Counted from the stretch's first letter, positions 8,387 to 17,607 are shown. The stretch: DNA of 64,000 nucleotides from Sporocytophaga sp. (GCF_017745095.1 NZ_JAGHZZ010000020.1:1-64000), one strand, 5' to 3'. The notes: generated by a model not told the origin, from the letters alone. Program-made: numbers and translations.

Positions 8387-8421
8387 TAAGTTGACGGCTA
8401 TGGTGCAGACACCGGCCGAGG
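8387..8421 (+). repeat. Dispersed 35-bp repeat, copy 3
   Basis: This copy has the same orientation as 8163-8197 and reads TAAGTTGACGGCTATGGTGC followed by AGACACCGGCCGAGG. With copy 1 inverted at 7966-8000, it brackets about 450 bp of repeat-rich DNA. Confidence 0.8.
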
Positions 8422-8750
8422 AATAGCTCTCAAACGTATCAATATAGCTTAGACCATGAAGGGATATTATTTTACCAGCATGGGGGAGCTCTATACTCGA
8501 AAGTCTTGACACAGGAAGAATTTAATATTTGTTCTTTTATTAGGTATGTTCGAAATAAATACTTAGCTTGCCTTAGCATTTAAGTTATTGTGTCTTTTAG
8601 CTGCTCTGTATAAATAATACTTCAGTTTTTCTCACCTTTCTTAATTATAATCATTCTTTTCTAAGATAACATTAGCAGAATAATTAGTGCAACTTATGGA
8701 GGCAATTTCATAAGAATATTAAGTGTTTTTTAATAATAAATATATAAACA

Positions 8751-8942
8751 ATGCAAGGAACAGTAAAATTTTTCAACACAGCAAAAGGATTTGGATTTAT
8801 TACATCATCAGAATCTAAAGAAGATATCTTCGTACACTCTTCAGGTCTTATTGACGAAATTCGTGAGAACGATCAAGTTAAATTTGATATGGAGAGAGGT
8901 AAAAAAGGTATGAATGCGGTAAACGTAGAAGTCTTGAATTAA
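8751..8942 (+). CDS. cspA: Cold-shock domain protein (CspA family)
   Basis: A 63-residue single-domain RNA/ssDNA-binding OB-fold protein. Both RNA-binding motifs are present: KGFGFI (RNP1, about 13-18) and DIFVHSSGL (RNP2, about 26-34). The length is typical of bacterial Csp proteins, which melt RNA structure as chaperones at low temperature or in stationary phase. The upstream 240 bases carry no gene and probably include a long untranslated leader, as usual for csp genes, although I cannot define its start. A strong intrinsic terminator lies at 8981-9017, so the gene is probably monocistronic. Confidence 0.95.
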   Translation: MQGTVKFFNTAKGFGFITSSESKEDIFVHSSGLIDEIRENDQVKFDMERGKKGMNAVNVEVLN

Positions 8943-8980
8943 TAAGCCTTAATAGATATTTTATTTAAAATTTGATTCAA

Positions 8981-9017
8981 AAGAATACCACTCTAGTAAG
9001 TGGTATTCTTTTTTTTT
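8981..9017 (+). terminator. Intrinsic terminator of the cold-shock gene
   Basis: AAGAATACCACT (8981-8992) and AGTGGTATTCTT (8999-9010) form a perfect 12-bp stem with a six-base loop, followed by a T-run through 9017. It lies 39 bases after the cspA stop. Confidence 0.93.
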
Positions 9018-9330
9018 ATCCTTCAGCTTTATATTTATTCTACAAGTATCAGAGCTCCAGGCTCATAATAGTTCCTTCATTGTAGACCTGATAATCCTAT
9101 TAACACGTGAGTCATGGACTAAGTTGACAAATGCTGCTGAAAGTTCAGAGATTAATTAAATGATTAAATAGATATCCTTTCTTAGATATATGGTTTAATT
9201 TGTGTATATTGATACAATTCTTCTTTTACCACCATATTCTAAATCAAATTTATTTAGCGATTTTGATATCTATGCTAAAGGATTGGTAGAATTTCTATCC
9301 GATAATTATTTTAAAACCATATATTATAAC

Positions 9331-10194
9331 ATGAGACAACTTAAGATTAGTAAACAAATTACCAACCGTGAAAGCCAATCCCTGGATAAATATTTACAAG
9401 AAATAGGGAAGGTGGATTTGATTACTGCTGAAGTTGAAGTGGAGCTTGCGAAACGAATCAAGGAAGGAGATCAGGTGGCATTAGAAAAACTGACGAAAGC
9501 CAATCTACGCTTTGTAGTTTCAGTTGCTAAACAATATCAGAATAATGGTCTGACACTCGGAGACCTGATCAATGAAGGTAATTTGGGTTTAATAAAAGCA
9601 GCACAAAAATTTGATGAGACACGTGGATTTAAATTTATTTCATACGCAGTTTGGTGGATTCGTCAATCCATCATGCAGGCATTGGCAGAGCAATCAAGAA
9701 TAGTACGATTGCCACTGAATCGGGTTAGTTCTCTAACCAAGATATCAAAAGCCTTTTCAGACCTTGAACAAAAGTTTCAACGTGAGCCCTCTACTGAGGA
9801 AGTAGCAGAATTAATGGGAGTAACCAACGAAGAGGTTATTGCAGATCTCAAAGTATCTGGTCGTCACGTTTCGATGGATGCACCTTTCGCTCAAGGTGAA
9901 GATAATGGCTTGCTGGACGTTCTTTCTGATGCAAATGAGTCAAGTCCAGAATCTCAGTTAATAACTGATTCTCTTTCCAAGGAAGTGCAGCGGGTTTTGG
10001 CTACGTTATCAACGAGAGAATCAGAGGTTATAGGTTTGTATTTTGGGTTGAATAATAAAGGCTCTATGACCCTGGAAGAAATTGGCGAGAAATTTAATCT
10101 TACAAGAGAAAGGGTAAGGCAGATTAAAGAGAAAGCTACAAGAAGATTAAGACATACTTCCAAGAGTAAAGCATTAAGAGCTTATCTGGGGTAG
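9331..10194 (+). CDS. rpoD: Primary-type sigma-70 factor (RpoD/SigA, Bacteroidota short form)
   Basis: A 287-residue RNA polymerase sigma factor. The start is placed at the ATG at 9331 because Bacteroidota RpoD proteins begin with [18 protein letters not shown]; the longer open frame from a TTG at 9202 adds 43 unrelated residues. Region 1.2 ([13 protein letters not shown]), region 2 ([41 protein letters not shown]), region 3 ([15 protein letters not shown]) and region 4.2 ([20 protein letters not shown]) are all intact; region 1.1 is absent, as usual in this phylum. It recognises the -33/-7 promoters. A few substitutions at usually invariant positions ([17 protein letters not shown]) leave open that this is a second, paralogous copy. 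A hairpin at 10256-10286 probably terminates the transcript. Confidence 0.93.
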   Translation: MRQLKISKQITNRESQSLDKYLQEIGKVDLITAEVEVELAKRIKEGDQVALEKLTKANLRFVVSVAKQYQNNGLTLGDLINEGNLGLIKAAQKFDETRGFKFISYAVWWIRQSIMQALAEQSRIVRLPLNRVSSLTKISKAFSDLEQKFQREPSTEEVAELMGVTNEEVIADLKVSGRHVSMDAPFAQGEDNGLLDVLSDANESSPESQLITDSLSKEVQRVLATLSTRESEVIGLYFGLNNKGSMTLEEIGEKFNLTRERVRQIKEKATRRLRHTSKSKALRAYLG

Positions 10195-10733
10195 AGTTAA
10201 ATCAGGGAATCTGTCTGCCATATGTTTTTCCCTTTAAGATTAAAAGCAATAATACTAAGCCGGAAGCATTTTTTAATTCCGGCTTAAATTCAAATAAATT
10301 AGTATTCCTCCTGTCTTCGTAAAACTCATCCTTTCTAAAGATATCATTAAATAATTTGCAGATAAAAGTCATTAGGTAATGACGAAATGACTGCGCCCTT
10401 AGTACCATTAATATAAAAAAAGAACCACTGAGATCTTCTCCATATCTGAATTGTACACCTTTCTTAGATGGTAATTTAAGCTACTTATATTAGTAAAGAT
10501 TTAACTTCTGAAGTTACCTTATACCATCAATGGTTTGTAGGTGATCAATTGGAAAGAGAGGTTACTACAGCTAAGCGTGAATTTTTATTTGCAATCTCAA
10601 TATAAAGAGTTTTGTAAAAATATTAAGCCTGATATTGTAACTAATTTCAGGATCAAAAACTAGCATAAGTTCTTTCTGGTCATATTAAATAAAAACGAAT
10701 TCTTCAAGTTTGGTTTATTTAAATCCCTTCTAA
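10195..10733. other. Intergenic region with terminator and a possible coding remnant
   Basis: Apart from the hairpin at 10256-10286, no gene is supported. A short open stretch at 10495-10605 (plus strand) translates to KDLTSEVTLYHQWF followed by about 20 residues and a stop. It looks protein-like and could be the tail of a decayed gene, but nothing upstream continues it. Confidence 0.4.
10256..10286. terminator. Hairpin terminator downstream of rpoD
   Basis: TAAGCCGGAA (10256-10265) and TTCCGGCTTA (10277-10286) form a perfect 10-bp stem about 60 bases after the rpoD stop. The loop is T-rich, but no long T-run follows, so termination efficiency is uncertain. Confidence 0.55.
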
Positions 10734-13700
10734 TCAGCTCGATTTTTTCCTTCTGTAAATCAAGTTGAAAAAACTAGGTACATTGAGCATATCCAGAATT
10801 GTAGAAGAGATAAGTCCTCCTATAACAACCACAGCCAGAGGTTTCTGTGTTTCCGATCCTATGCCTGTGGAGATGGCAGCCGGAAGTAATCCCAGAGAAG
10901 CCATAAGAGCAGTCATTACTACAGGTCTTAACCGCCTTGTTGCGCCTTCTTTAACGGCCTCTTCAAGTTCCATTCCTTCTTTTAAATTCCTCTTAAAAGT
11001 ATTAACAAGGATTACTCCGCCTTGAACAGAAACACCAAAAAGCGCTATAAACCCGACTCCTGCAGATATACTGAAGTGGGTGCCTGTGATATACAAAGCG
11101 AATACGCCACCAATTATTGAAAAAGGAACATTCATCAATATCAGAAAAGAATCTTTTACATCTCCGAATGACATGTACAGGATGAGGAAAATTATAAATA
11201 TACTTATCGGTACAACAATTTCTAATCTCTTTATTGCCCTTTGCTGATTTTCAAATTCTCCTTTCCAAACTACCTTGTATCCTTTGGGAAGGTTAAGGAC
11301 CTTATTTACCTTTTCCTGAGCCTCCTTGATAGTACTTCCCAGATCTCTTTCTCTTACTGAAAATTTTATTGCAATAAACCTCTGATTACTCTCTCGATAA
11401 ATGAATGCAGGACCGGTCTGGCTCGTAATATCAGCGATTTGCTTTAAAGGAATCCTGGAAGCATTATCTAAAGTGGGAACCATTATATTTCCTATTTTAT
11501 TTTCAGAATATCTGTATGCTTCATCGTAACGAACGACCATGTCAAATTTCTTTTCTTCTTCGAAAACCTTACTTATTGATTTTCCTCCAACTGCCATCTC
11601 TATTGCTGCCTGGCAATCTTGAGTTGAAATATTGTATAAAGCAAGTTTGGAAAGATCAAGAGTGATTGTTAACTCTGGTTGTCCGATATTTCTAAATACA
11701 CCCAGATCCTTTATACCTTCTATATTTTTGATTACACCAAAAATTTTGTCAGCAGATTTTTCAAGCAAATTCAAGTCCTGTCCTAAAACTTTAATTGCTA
11801 TAGCTCCTTTTACCCCGGAAACAGCCTCTTCTACATTGTCTTGAATAGGTTGGGAGAAATTAAAAATGATCCCTGGATATCTTGATAATCTTTTAGAGAT
11901 CGCATCAATTATTTCATCTTTGGAAATAACACGCTTCCATTCATTTTCAGGATAAAGATCTACGAAAAATTCAATGTTGAAGAAGCCTGTAGGATCGGTG
12001 CCATCATTAGGCCTACCTGTCTGCGACATAACTCCTCTTACTTCCGGGAATTCTTTAAATATAGAGCGAAAAGTTTTAGTATAATAATAACTTTCTTCCA
12101 AAGAAACAGACATAGGCATTGTTGCCCGGACGTAAATAGATCCCTCATTAAGGTGAGGTAAAAACTCTGATCCTACAAAGCGAAAGGTAAATAAGGCAAG
12201 TGCTAAAATGCCTCCGGAAATGAGTAATGTTGTTTTAGGGTGCTTGATTGTTTTTGTAATCAAGGGAGTGTACACCTTCAGCAGATTTTTAATAATAAAG
12301 TTTTCCTTTTCTACTGCGTCCTTTGGAATCAGATAATACGAAAGCATTGGGATTAAAGTAAGGCTTATAATCATAGCTCCAAGAAGTGCGAATCCGATGG
12401 TGTAAGCAAGAGGAGAAAATAGCTTTCCTTCTACTTTTTCAAATGAAAAGATGGGGAGCAAAGCTGCAATGATGATAAGCTTGGAAGTAAAAATAGACTT
12501 GCCCATTTCGGTGGCAGTATGAATTACCCAACTTAACTTTCCCCTCTTCTTAAATTTTTCGTATCCCAGTTGATAAGCTTTATGCGCGAGTACAACAAAG
12601 ATACCTTCCGTCATAACCACTGCGCCGTCTATTATAATTCCAAAATCTATTGCACCAATGGATAACAAATTAGCGCGCATTCCTTTTAGGTACATCAAGA
12701 TTATTGCAAATAATAAAGAAAGGGGAATCACCATAGCGACAATGATAGTGATGCGCCAGTTTGCGAGAAAAATAAAGAGGATAAGGGTTACAAGAGTTAT
12801 GCCCGTAATCACATTCTCACCGACTGTATGCAGTGTATATTTATTAAGAGTGGAACGATCGTAGAATACTTTCATATTCACATCGTTTGGTAGAATCACA
12901 TCGTTCAATTCCTTTACTTTGTCTTTGAGTTCAGGAAGAACTTTACCGGGATTTTCGCCCTTTCTCATGAGAACAATTCCTTCTACGATATCATCCAGGC
13001 TATCTAAACCAACAATACCTATTTGAGGTAAATAAGATTCTCTCACAACGGCAACATTGGCAACCTTTATAGGGACCCTGTCAATGTTTTCAATGATGAT
13101 GTTTGATATATCTTCTACATTTTTGACAAGTCCTATACCTCTTACCACGAAGGCTTCCGAACCACTTCTGATGACATTTCCTCCGACATTAATATTTGAG
13201 TTCTTTAAGGCATTATAAACACTAATGGCAGTGAAGTTATACTGAGCAAGCAGATGAGGATCAAGAATCACCTCAAAGGATTTTACCTTTCCTCCAAAGC
13301 TTACAACATCAGCAACACCTTCTACAGACTTCAGTTGTTTATCAATAATCCAATCTTGAATTGTTTTTAATTCTCTTACGTCTTTGGTCTTACTTTGTAA
13401 ACTGTATCTGTAAATTTCACCTGTAGGGCCAGAAGGGGCTTGTATTTCAGGTATAACTTCATCAGGAATATCTGCATTGGCCAGTCTTGAAGATACTTCA
13501 GTCTTCGCCTCAAAAGGAGTCACATCATCATCGAATATCAATGTGACCACAGAAAGTCCAAAAAGAGAGACTGATCTAAGTGTATTCTTTTTGGGAACGA
13601 TGTTCATTTCTGTCTCAATAGGAATAGTCACAAAGCGTTCAATTTCCTGAGCACTTCTTCCCGGCCATTGGGATATGATTATAATATTCGTATTGGTAAC

Positions 13701-13832
13701 ATCTGGAAAGGCTTCAATAGGAAGCCTTGAAAAACTAAATATTCCGCCTAAGACCAATAAGGCGGTCATCAAGAGGATAAAAACTCTATGTGTAACTGAA
13801 AAGGAAATAATATGACATAAAAATTTATTCAT
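10734..13832 (-). CDS. czcA: Heavy-metal efflux RND transporter, inner-membrane pump (CzcA/CusA family)
   Basis: A 1032-residue HME-family RND proton/cation antiporter, the usual family length. Membrane segment 1 is at about 14-32, and TM4 carries AIDFGIIIDGAVVMTE (about 394-409). The D...D...E pattern in TM4 is typical of the divalent-cation (Zn/Co/Cd) subclass rather than the Cu/Ag subclass, so CzcA-like function is more likely than CusA-like; this is an inference from family knowledge. Two large periplasmic loops follow TM1 and TM7, and the porter-domain motif GPTGEIYRY is present near 134-142. The gene is third in an operon with the fusion protein (one-base gap) and the outer-membrane factor upstream. 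Confidence 0.93.
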   Translation of the reverse strand: MNKFLCHIISFSVTHRVFILLMTALLVLGGIFSFSRLPIEAFPDVTNTNIIIISQWPGRSAQEIERFVTIPIETEMNIVPKKNTLRSVSLFGLSVVTLIFDDDVTPFEAKTEVSSRLANADIPDEVIPEIQAPSGPTGEIYRYSLQSKTKDVRELKTIQDWIIDKQLKSVEGVADVVSFGGKVKSFEVILDPHLLAQYNFTAISVYNALKNSNINVGGNVIRSGSEAFVVRGIGLVKNVEDISNIIIENIDRVPIKVANVAVVRESYLPQIGIVGLDSLDDIVEGIVLMRKGENPGKVLPELKDKVKELNDVILPNDVNMKVFYDRSTLNKYTLHTVGENVITGITLVTLILFIFLANWRITIIVAMVIPLSLLFAIILMYLKGMRANLLSIGAIDFGIIIDGAVVMTEGIFVVLAHKAYQLGYEKFKKRGKLSWVIHTATEMGKSIFTSKLIIIAALLPIFSFEKVEGKLFSPLAYTIGFALLGAMIISLTLIPMLSYYLIPKDAVEKENFIIKNLLKVYTPLITKTIKHPKTTLLISGGILALALFTFRFVGSEFLPHLNEGSIYVRATMPMSVSLEESYYYTKTFRSIFKEFPEVRGVMSQTGRPNDGTDPTGFFNIEFFVDLYPENEWKRVISKDEIIDAISKRLSRYPGIIFNFSQPIQDNVEEAVSGVKGAIAIKVLGQDLNLLEKSADKIFGVIKNIEGIKDLGVFRNIGQPELTITLDLSKLALYNISTQDCQAAIEMAVGGKSISKVFEEEKKFDMVVRYDEAYRYSENKIGNIMVPTLDNASRIPLKQIADITSQTGPAFIYRESNQRFIAIKFSVRERDLGSTIKEAQEKVNKVLNLPKGYKVVWKGEFENQQRAIKRLEIVVPISIFIIFLILYMSFGDVKDSFLILMNVPFSIIGGVFALYITGTHFSISAGVGFIALFGVSVQGGVILVNTFKRNLKEGMELEEAVKEGATRRLRPVVMTALMASLGLLPAAISTGIGSETQKPLAVVVIGGLISSTILDMLNVPSFFNLIYRRKKSS

Positions 13833-13833
13833 A

Positions 13834-14952
13834 TCATATATGGTTCATGATATGATTGTATATGAGCAAACTCCCCTCGGAAACAACAATAGATCCTTCA
13901 TCTATACCAGATTCTATGAAGGTCCGGTGAGATGATTTTCTATATATCTTTACTTTTTTAATGACCAATTTTTTATTAATCACCTGCACAACAAAATAGC
14001 TGTCTTTATCAAAAATAACTGAGCGAGGATCCAGGGCAATGAAGCGTTGAGGAGAAGGTACATTTACATTTATCTTAGCATACATTTCAGGTCTTAAAAG
14101 TTCTTCAGAATTATCTATCACAACCCTTATTCTTAAGACCCTAGCTGTTGCTTCCAGCACATGACTTACCTTATCTATAGTACCAATAAATTCTTTATTA
14201 GGGAAGGCTTCTGTTGAGATCTTTACTTTTAGTCCGACATTTACAGCAGAGATATCATCTTCAAATACATTTCCCCAAATCCATACTTTTTTTAAATCAG
14301 AAATTGTAAAGAGGTTTTTGCCGTCTTTACTCACCTTCATGTTATTGGTAATATTCTTTTCAACCAGATAACCATTGATGGGAGATTTGATAATTGAAAG
14401 AGGTGTTTTACTGCTTTCTGAAGAACCGAAGATTGTTAGGTTTTCTTTGTTTTTTTGCAGCTCGTTTTTACTTTTTTCAAGTTCTTTTTTAGCAGATAGA
14501 TATTGTAGTTTTGAATTGAAATCAGCTTTATATAAATCTTCAGCTACTTTGAAGTTTTTCTGGGCCAGTTCATAATTGGCTTTGCTTGCATGGTATTCTG
14601 TTAATAGTTCGGATATATCTCCACTTTTTATTGATACTAATGATTGTCCTTTCTTTATTGGATCACCAAGATTTACAGTTATATCCTGAGTAAGCCCTGA
14701 AACCATCGGGTAAATCTGAACTACATTATTTTCATCAAATGATATTCTTCCGTTTAAAACGATTTCATCGTTAAACTCCTTTAATTTGGCGGTATCTGTC
14801 TTATAAACGAAATATTCAGAAGAACTTTCACTTGGCTTAAGAATGGACTTCAATTTAGCTGAAGGCTTAAATAGTAAGTAGCCTAATAAAAACGAAACAA
14901 TGCAAAGCAAGGCCGTTATGCCAATCCAGATTGACTTTTTATTCTTTGCCAT
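13834..14952 (-). CDS. czcB: RND efflux periplasmic adaptor (CzcB/CusB family)
   Basis: A 372-residue membrane-fusion protein. Residues about 9-28 form a single N-terminal membrane anchor. They are followed by a beta-barrel/lipoyl half, a helical hairpin of about 55 residues (near 110-170, Lys/Glu-rich), a second lipoyl half (SPINGYLVEKNI) and a C-terminal barrel (RPEMYAKINVNVPSP). It bridges the CzcA-like pump and the CzcC-like channel in the periplasm and, in this family, can hand metal ions to the pump. No His-rich N-terminal metal-binding segment is seen. The stop is one base before the czcA start and the start is eight bases after the czcC stop, so the three genes are one transcript. Confidence 0.9.
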   Translation of the reverse strand: MAKNKKSIWIGITALLCIVSFLLGYLLFKPSAKLKSILKPSESSSEYFVYKTDTAKLKEFNDEIVLNGRISFDENNVVQIYPMVSGLTQDITVNLGDPIKKGQSLVSIKSGDISELLTEYHASKANYELAQKNFKVAEDLYKADFNSKLQYLSAKKELEKSKNELQKNKENLTIFGSSESSKTPLSIIKSPINGYLVEKNITNNMKVSKDGKNLFTISDLKKVWIWGNVFEDDISAVNVGLKVKISTEAFPNKEFIGTIDKVSHVLEATARVLRIRVVIDNSEELLRPEMYAKINVNVPSPQRFIALDPRSVIFDKDSYFVVQVINKKLVIKKVKIYRKSSHRTFIESGIDEGSIVVSEGSLLIYNHIMNHI

Positions 14953-14960
14953 AAAGTCAT

Positions 14961-16235
14961 TTAGTAAAAGATGGAATTGGTAACATAGTTTATCTGTATC
15001 TGGCTAATTGTAAGGTTGTATTCAACTTCATACAAGTCCATTTTTCCATTTTCATATGTTCTAATCTTATCCATAAAGTCAAGTATACCTATTGTTTTGC
15101 TCTCATATAACTGAATTGCTTTAGGAAGTATCTGGTCCAAATTGATTTTATAGTTTGAATCTATTTTCATATAAATTTCATTAACAGTTTGGAAACGTAT
15201 ATTTGCATTGTTCACTTCCTCTTTCAATTGTAAAATGGCATGATCGATGGCTTTTGCTGTGAGTTCCTTTTTTAATTGAGATAGTTTTATATTTCCCTGG
15301 TTTCTATTAAAAAGCGGAAGATCTATGGCTGCATTTACTCCGATATAATTTTGAAAGGCATTGCCGAATCTGTCATACGTACTCCCGATTGCCAAATCCG
15401 GGATAGCATTTGCTTTTTGGTATAAATAATTGATTTCAGAAAAGCTCAATTCATCCTTGGCTACTTTTAAATCCGGCCGCCTGGACAATGCGGAGTCCTC
15501 TAATACTGGTAATTCATATTTGATAGGGCTCTGGCTGTTTTCTTTTTTAACAGGAACAACGAAATGGTTTGAGGTGAGCCTAAGCATAATCCTTAGGTCC
15601 GATTCGTTATCATTAATGTCCTTTATAATATCTCCCTTATGAATCCTTATGTCTTGCAATTCATAATTGATTCTCAATATATCATAACCTGCAATATCTC
15701 CATCTTTGAGCCGGATTTCAGAAGCTTTTAACAGCTGCTCAAGCTGAGTTTCCTCAAGTGTCAATAGATTCAGTTTGCGCAAGTCAAAATATATGGTATA
15801 AAAATCCTGATACAACTGGAGCTTCAAGGATCTTAATACATCTTGGAAAGTATGAAAAGCAATACTTTTATTTGTTTCCTGCATCTTTACCAGTTTTGTT
15901 CTTTTACCTGCCAGTCTTATAATCTGGTCTAGGTGCAGTTCAACTTGTCCGTTTTTGTCTGTAAAATCAAATAATCTGTGGTCATTGGGGTTATAAAGTG
16001 TAATTTCTCCGAAAAAAGATGGATTGTTCCATAATCTCGCTTGTTCTACGGCAGCTTCAGCAAAGGAGATATTATATTTTTGAGCTATAAGCTGAAAGTT
16101 TTTCTCAAGAAATATAAGCTCTGCCTGCTCAATATTGAGATAAAGTGAATCAGAACTTTCCTTATACCAGTTCTTATTTTTCCCATATAAAAGGGAAGTG
16201 TACATTAAAAGAATAAATATGATAAACACTTTCAC
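14961..16235 (-). CDS. czcC: RND efflux outer-membrane factor (TolC/CzcC family)
   Basis: A 424-residue TolC-fold channel protein. It has a signal peptide at residues 1-18 and two internally repeated OEP domains, each with long helices (for example ALSRRPDLKVAKDELSFSE near 250 and FNRNQGNIKLSQLKKEL near 310). The start is a GTG at 16235, giving MKVFIIFILLMYTSLLYG; no upstream ATG fits better. It is the first gene of the minus-strand metal-efflux operon and forms the outer-membrane exit duct. A perfect AT-rich 17-bp palindrome lies 44-60 bases upstream and is a candidate operator. No metal-responsive regulator gene is adjacent, so regulation would have to be in trans. Confidence 0.88.
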   Translation of the reverse strand: MKVFIIFILLMYTSLLYGKNKNWYKESSDSLYLNIEQAELIFLEKNFQLIAQKYNISFAEAAVEQARLWNNPSFFGEITLYNPNDHRLFDFTDKNGQVELHLDQIIRLAGKRTKLVKMQETNKSIAFHTFQDVLRSLKLQLYQDFYTIYFDLRKLNLLTLEETQLEQLLKASEIRLKDGDIAGYDILRINYELQDIRIHKGDIIKDINDNESDLRIMLRLTSNHFVVPVKKENSQSPIKYELPVLEDSALSRRPDLKVAKDELSFSEINYLYQKANAIPDLAIGSTYDRFGNAFQNYIGVNAAIDLPLFNRNQGNIKLSQLKKELTAKAIDHAILQLKEEVNNANIRFQTVNEIYMKIDSNYKINLDQILPKAIQLYESKTIGILDFMDKIRTYENGKMDLYEVEYNLTISQIQINYVTNSIFY

Positions 16236-16746
16236 GGAAAATGTTTTTAGTTATGGAAAACATTGAAAACAAGCAAAAGTTTAAATAATTTAAACCTGGG
16301 GCAATTCTATGAGAAAGCGCAGGTGGCAATTGTTCTTTACATTAATTTCCTTGCGGATCTTTCATTCTACCTTAGATCATGATATTATCTCTAGACACTT
16401 TGAAAGTATTGGTGCATTTAAAAGTGTAGTCGTTGTCTTTTTTGACTGGTATAAGAAAGAATGCATAAAAAATCCATTGATGAACAGCTGGAAATTTTAT
16501 CCTTTAATGGAGATAAAAGTTCCCTAAAATAAAAGGTCATGTTGTAAGCTGAACTATTGATCCGAATACAGTTGTTCATGTAATTGATATCAGAAGCTCA
16601 GGAGATTATAGGCTAATCTTAAATTTTTATATTCAAGAGTTATTAAATAAGATTTTATATTTTCTCGACATACTCATTAAGCTTCATTAAATAAATTATT
16701 GAAGTCAGAGACAGGCATTCATTTCCTATTCTTAAATCCTAACAAT
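16236..16746. other. Intergenic region upstream of the efflux operon
   Basis: It contains the palindrome at 16279-16295. The 72-residue open frame at 16309-16527 has no recognisable motif and no neighbour in its direction, so I do not call it. Nothing else is evident. Confidence 0.5.
16279..16295. promoter_or_regulatory. Perfect palindrome, candidate operator of the efflux operon
   Basis: GTTTAAATAATTTAAAC is an 8-1-8 perfect inverted repeat located 44-60 bases upstream of the czcC-like start. Position and symmetry suit binding of a dimeric repressor, but AT-rich palindromes also occur by chance. Confidence 0.4.
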
Positions 16747-17607
16747 TCACAACGCATCCGAATCAGCTATTTTTTCTACAAGATCTTTGGTTACTTCATC
16801 TAGTTCAACAGCTGATTGCAGAACAAATTCAAGAAGATCATCGGTATTCTCACCGTTTTTTTTGTTAATTGTGATCAAGTTAATTAGTCCCATTATTCTG
16901 GCCACAGGAGATCTTACTTTGTGTGATTGATACCAAGCTATTTCTTTTAATTTTTTATTCTTTTCAATGATTAATTCATTGTTGATTTTTAACTTTTCAT
17001 TTGCCCTCTTTATTTTCTCTTCATCTCTCTTTCGCTCAGTGATGTCATGCACATTGCCTATAAGATTGATGCATACATTTTCTTCGTTAAAGACAGGCGA
17101 GACAGTCACTATTCCTTTTTTCTGACCAGAAGGATAATTAGTCGTTTCATCCCAGGAAAGAGGTATTCTTTTCTCTATAGCTTCTTTGTATTTAGATAAA
17201 ACCAGAGAAGAAGAAGGTTCAGGAATTACCTCTTCAACAAGCTTACCTTCAACTTGCTCTCTGGAGAGTTTTGTCACTTCAAGAAATCTTTTGTTGACGG
17301 TTGAGAAACGAAAGCTTTTTTCTTTTTCTATATCGATCAGAAACATTACCTCATTTGTAGAATTGAATACTAACTCCAGCTTTTCTCTTTGTAGTCTTGC
17401 TTCTGTTTCTGCGAGTTTCCTCTCCATTACATAAACAAGGATTCTTCTGATCCGATCTACGCTATTTTCTTCTTCCTTTGAAAGTTTGCGAACTGTCTTG
17501 TGATATATTGCAAATGTTCCTAGCAAGACATCTTTAGAATTGATGATAGGATAAGACCACGATGATCTAAGATCAAAATCTTTTATAATTTCTATATGTT
17601 GTTCCAA
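16747..17607 (-). CDS. PAS/histidine-kinase-dimerisation protein, C-terminal part of a frameshifted gene
   Basis: This segment encodes the end of a GAF domain (DLRSSWSYPIINSKDVLLGTFAIYH), a PAS domain (about 75-190, ending NLIGNVHDITERKRDEE), a coiled coil and a dimerisation helix pair with the phospho-acceptor-like motif SHKVRSPVARIMGLINLI. It stops soon after, at ELDEVTKDLVEKIADSDAL, with no HATPase_c domain, so it cannot be a complete kinase by itself. The TTG start at 17607 is an artefact: the GAF domain begins in the upstream frame (17592-18653), and the two frames join if one base is restored near 17592-17595. The two parts should be read as one broken gene. Confidence 0.8.
   Translation of the reverse strand: MEQHIEIIKDFDLRSSWSYPIINSKDVLLGTFAIYHKTVRKLSKEEENSVDRIRRILVYVMERKLAETEARLQREKLELVFNSTNEVMFLIDIEKEKSFRFSTVNKRFLEVTKLSREQVEGKLVEEVIPEPSSSLVLSKYKEAIEKRIPLSWDETTNYPSGQKKGIVTVSPVFNEENVCINLIGNVHDITERKRDEEKIKRANEKLKINNELIIEKNKKLKEIAWYQSHKVRSPVARIMGLINLITINKKNGENTDDLLEFVLQSAVELDEVTKDLVEKIADSDAL

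Larger units (their letters stand above)
7896..8750. other. 855-bp intergenic region filled with dispersed repeats
   Basis: No convincing gene is present. The two open frames that overlap this stretch consist of repeat sequence. It contains three copies of a 35-bp element (7966-8000 inverted; 8163-8197; 8387-8421), a perfect 13-bp hairpin (8051-8097), and an inverted pair related to GTCATTCTGAGC...GCGAAGAATCTGA (8228-8256 and 8328-8357). The last 230 bases are the probable 5' leader and promoter region of the cold-shock gene at 8751. Confidence 0.7.

Noticed and set aside
8050-8512. Two open frames (74 and 76 codons) in the region upstream of the cold-shock gene
   Set aside because: Both are made of dispersed repeat sequence and have no protein-like features.
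9202-9330. N-terminal extension of the sigma factor
   Set aside because: The 43 extra residues from a TTG start do not match the family, which begins at MRQLKISKQ.
10202-10408. 68-codon minus-strand frame
   Set aside because: It overlaps the rpoD terminator hairpin and shows no recognisable motif.
16309-16527. 72-codon plus-strand frame upstream of the efflux operon
   Set aside because: No domain, signal peptide or neighbour supports it; it may be chance.
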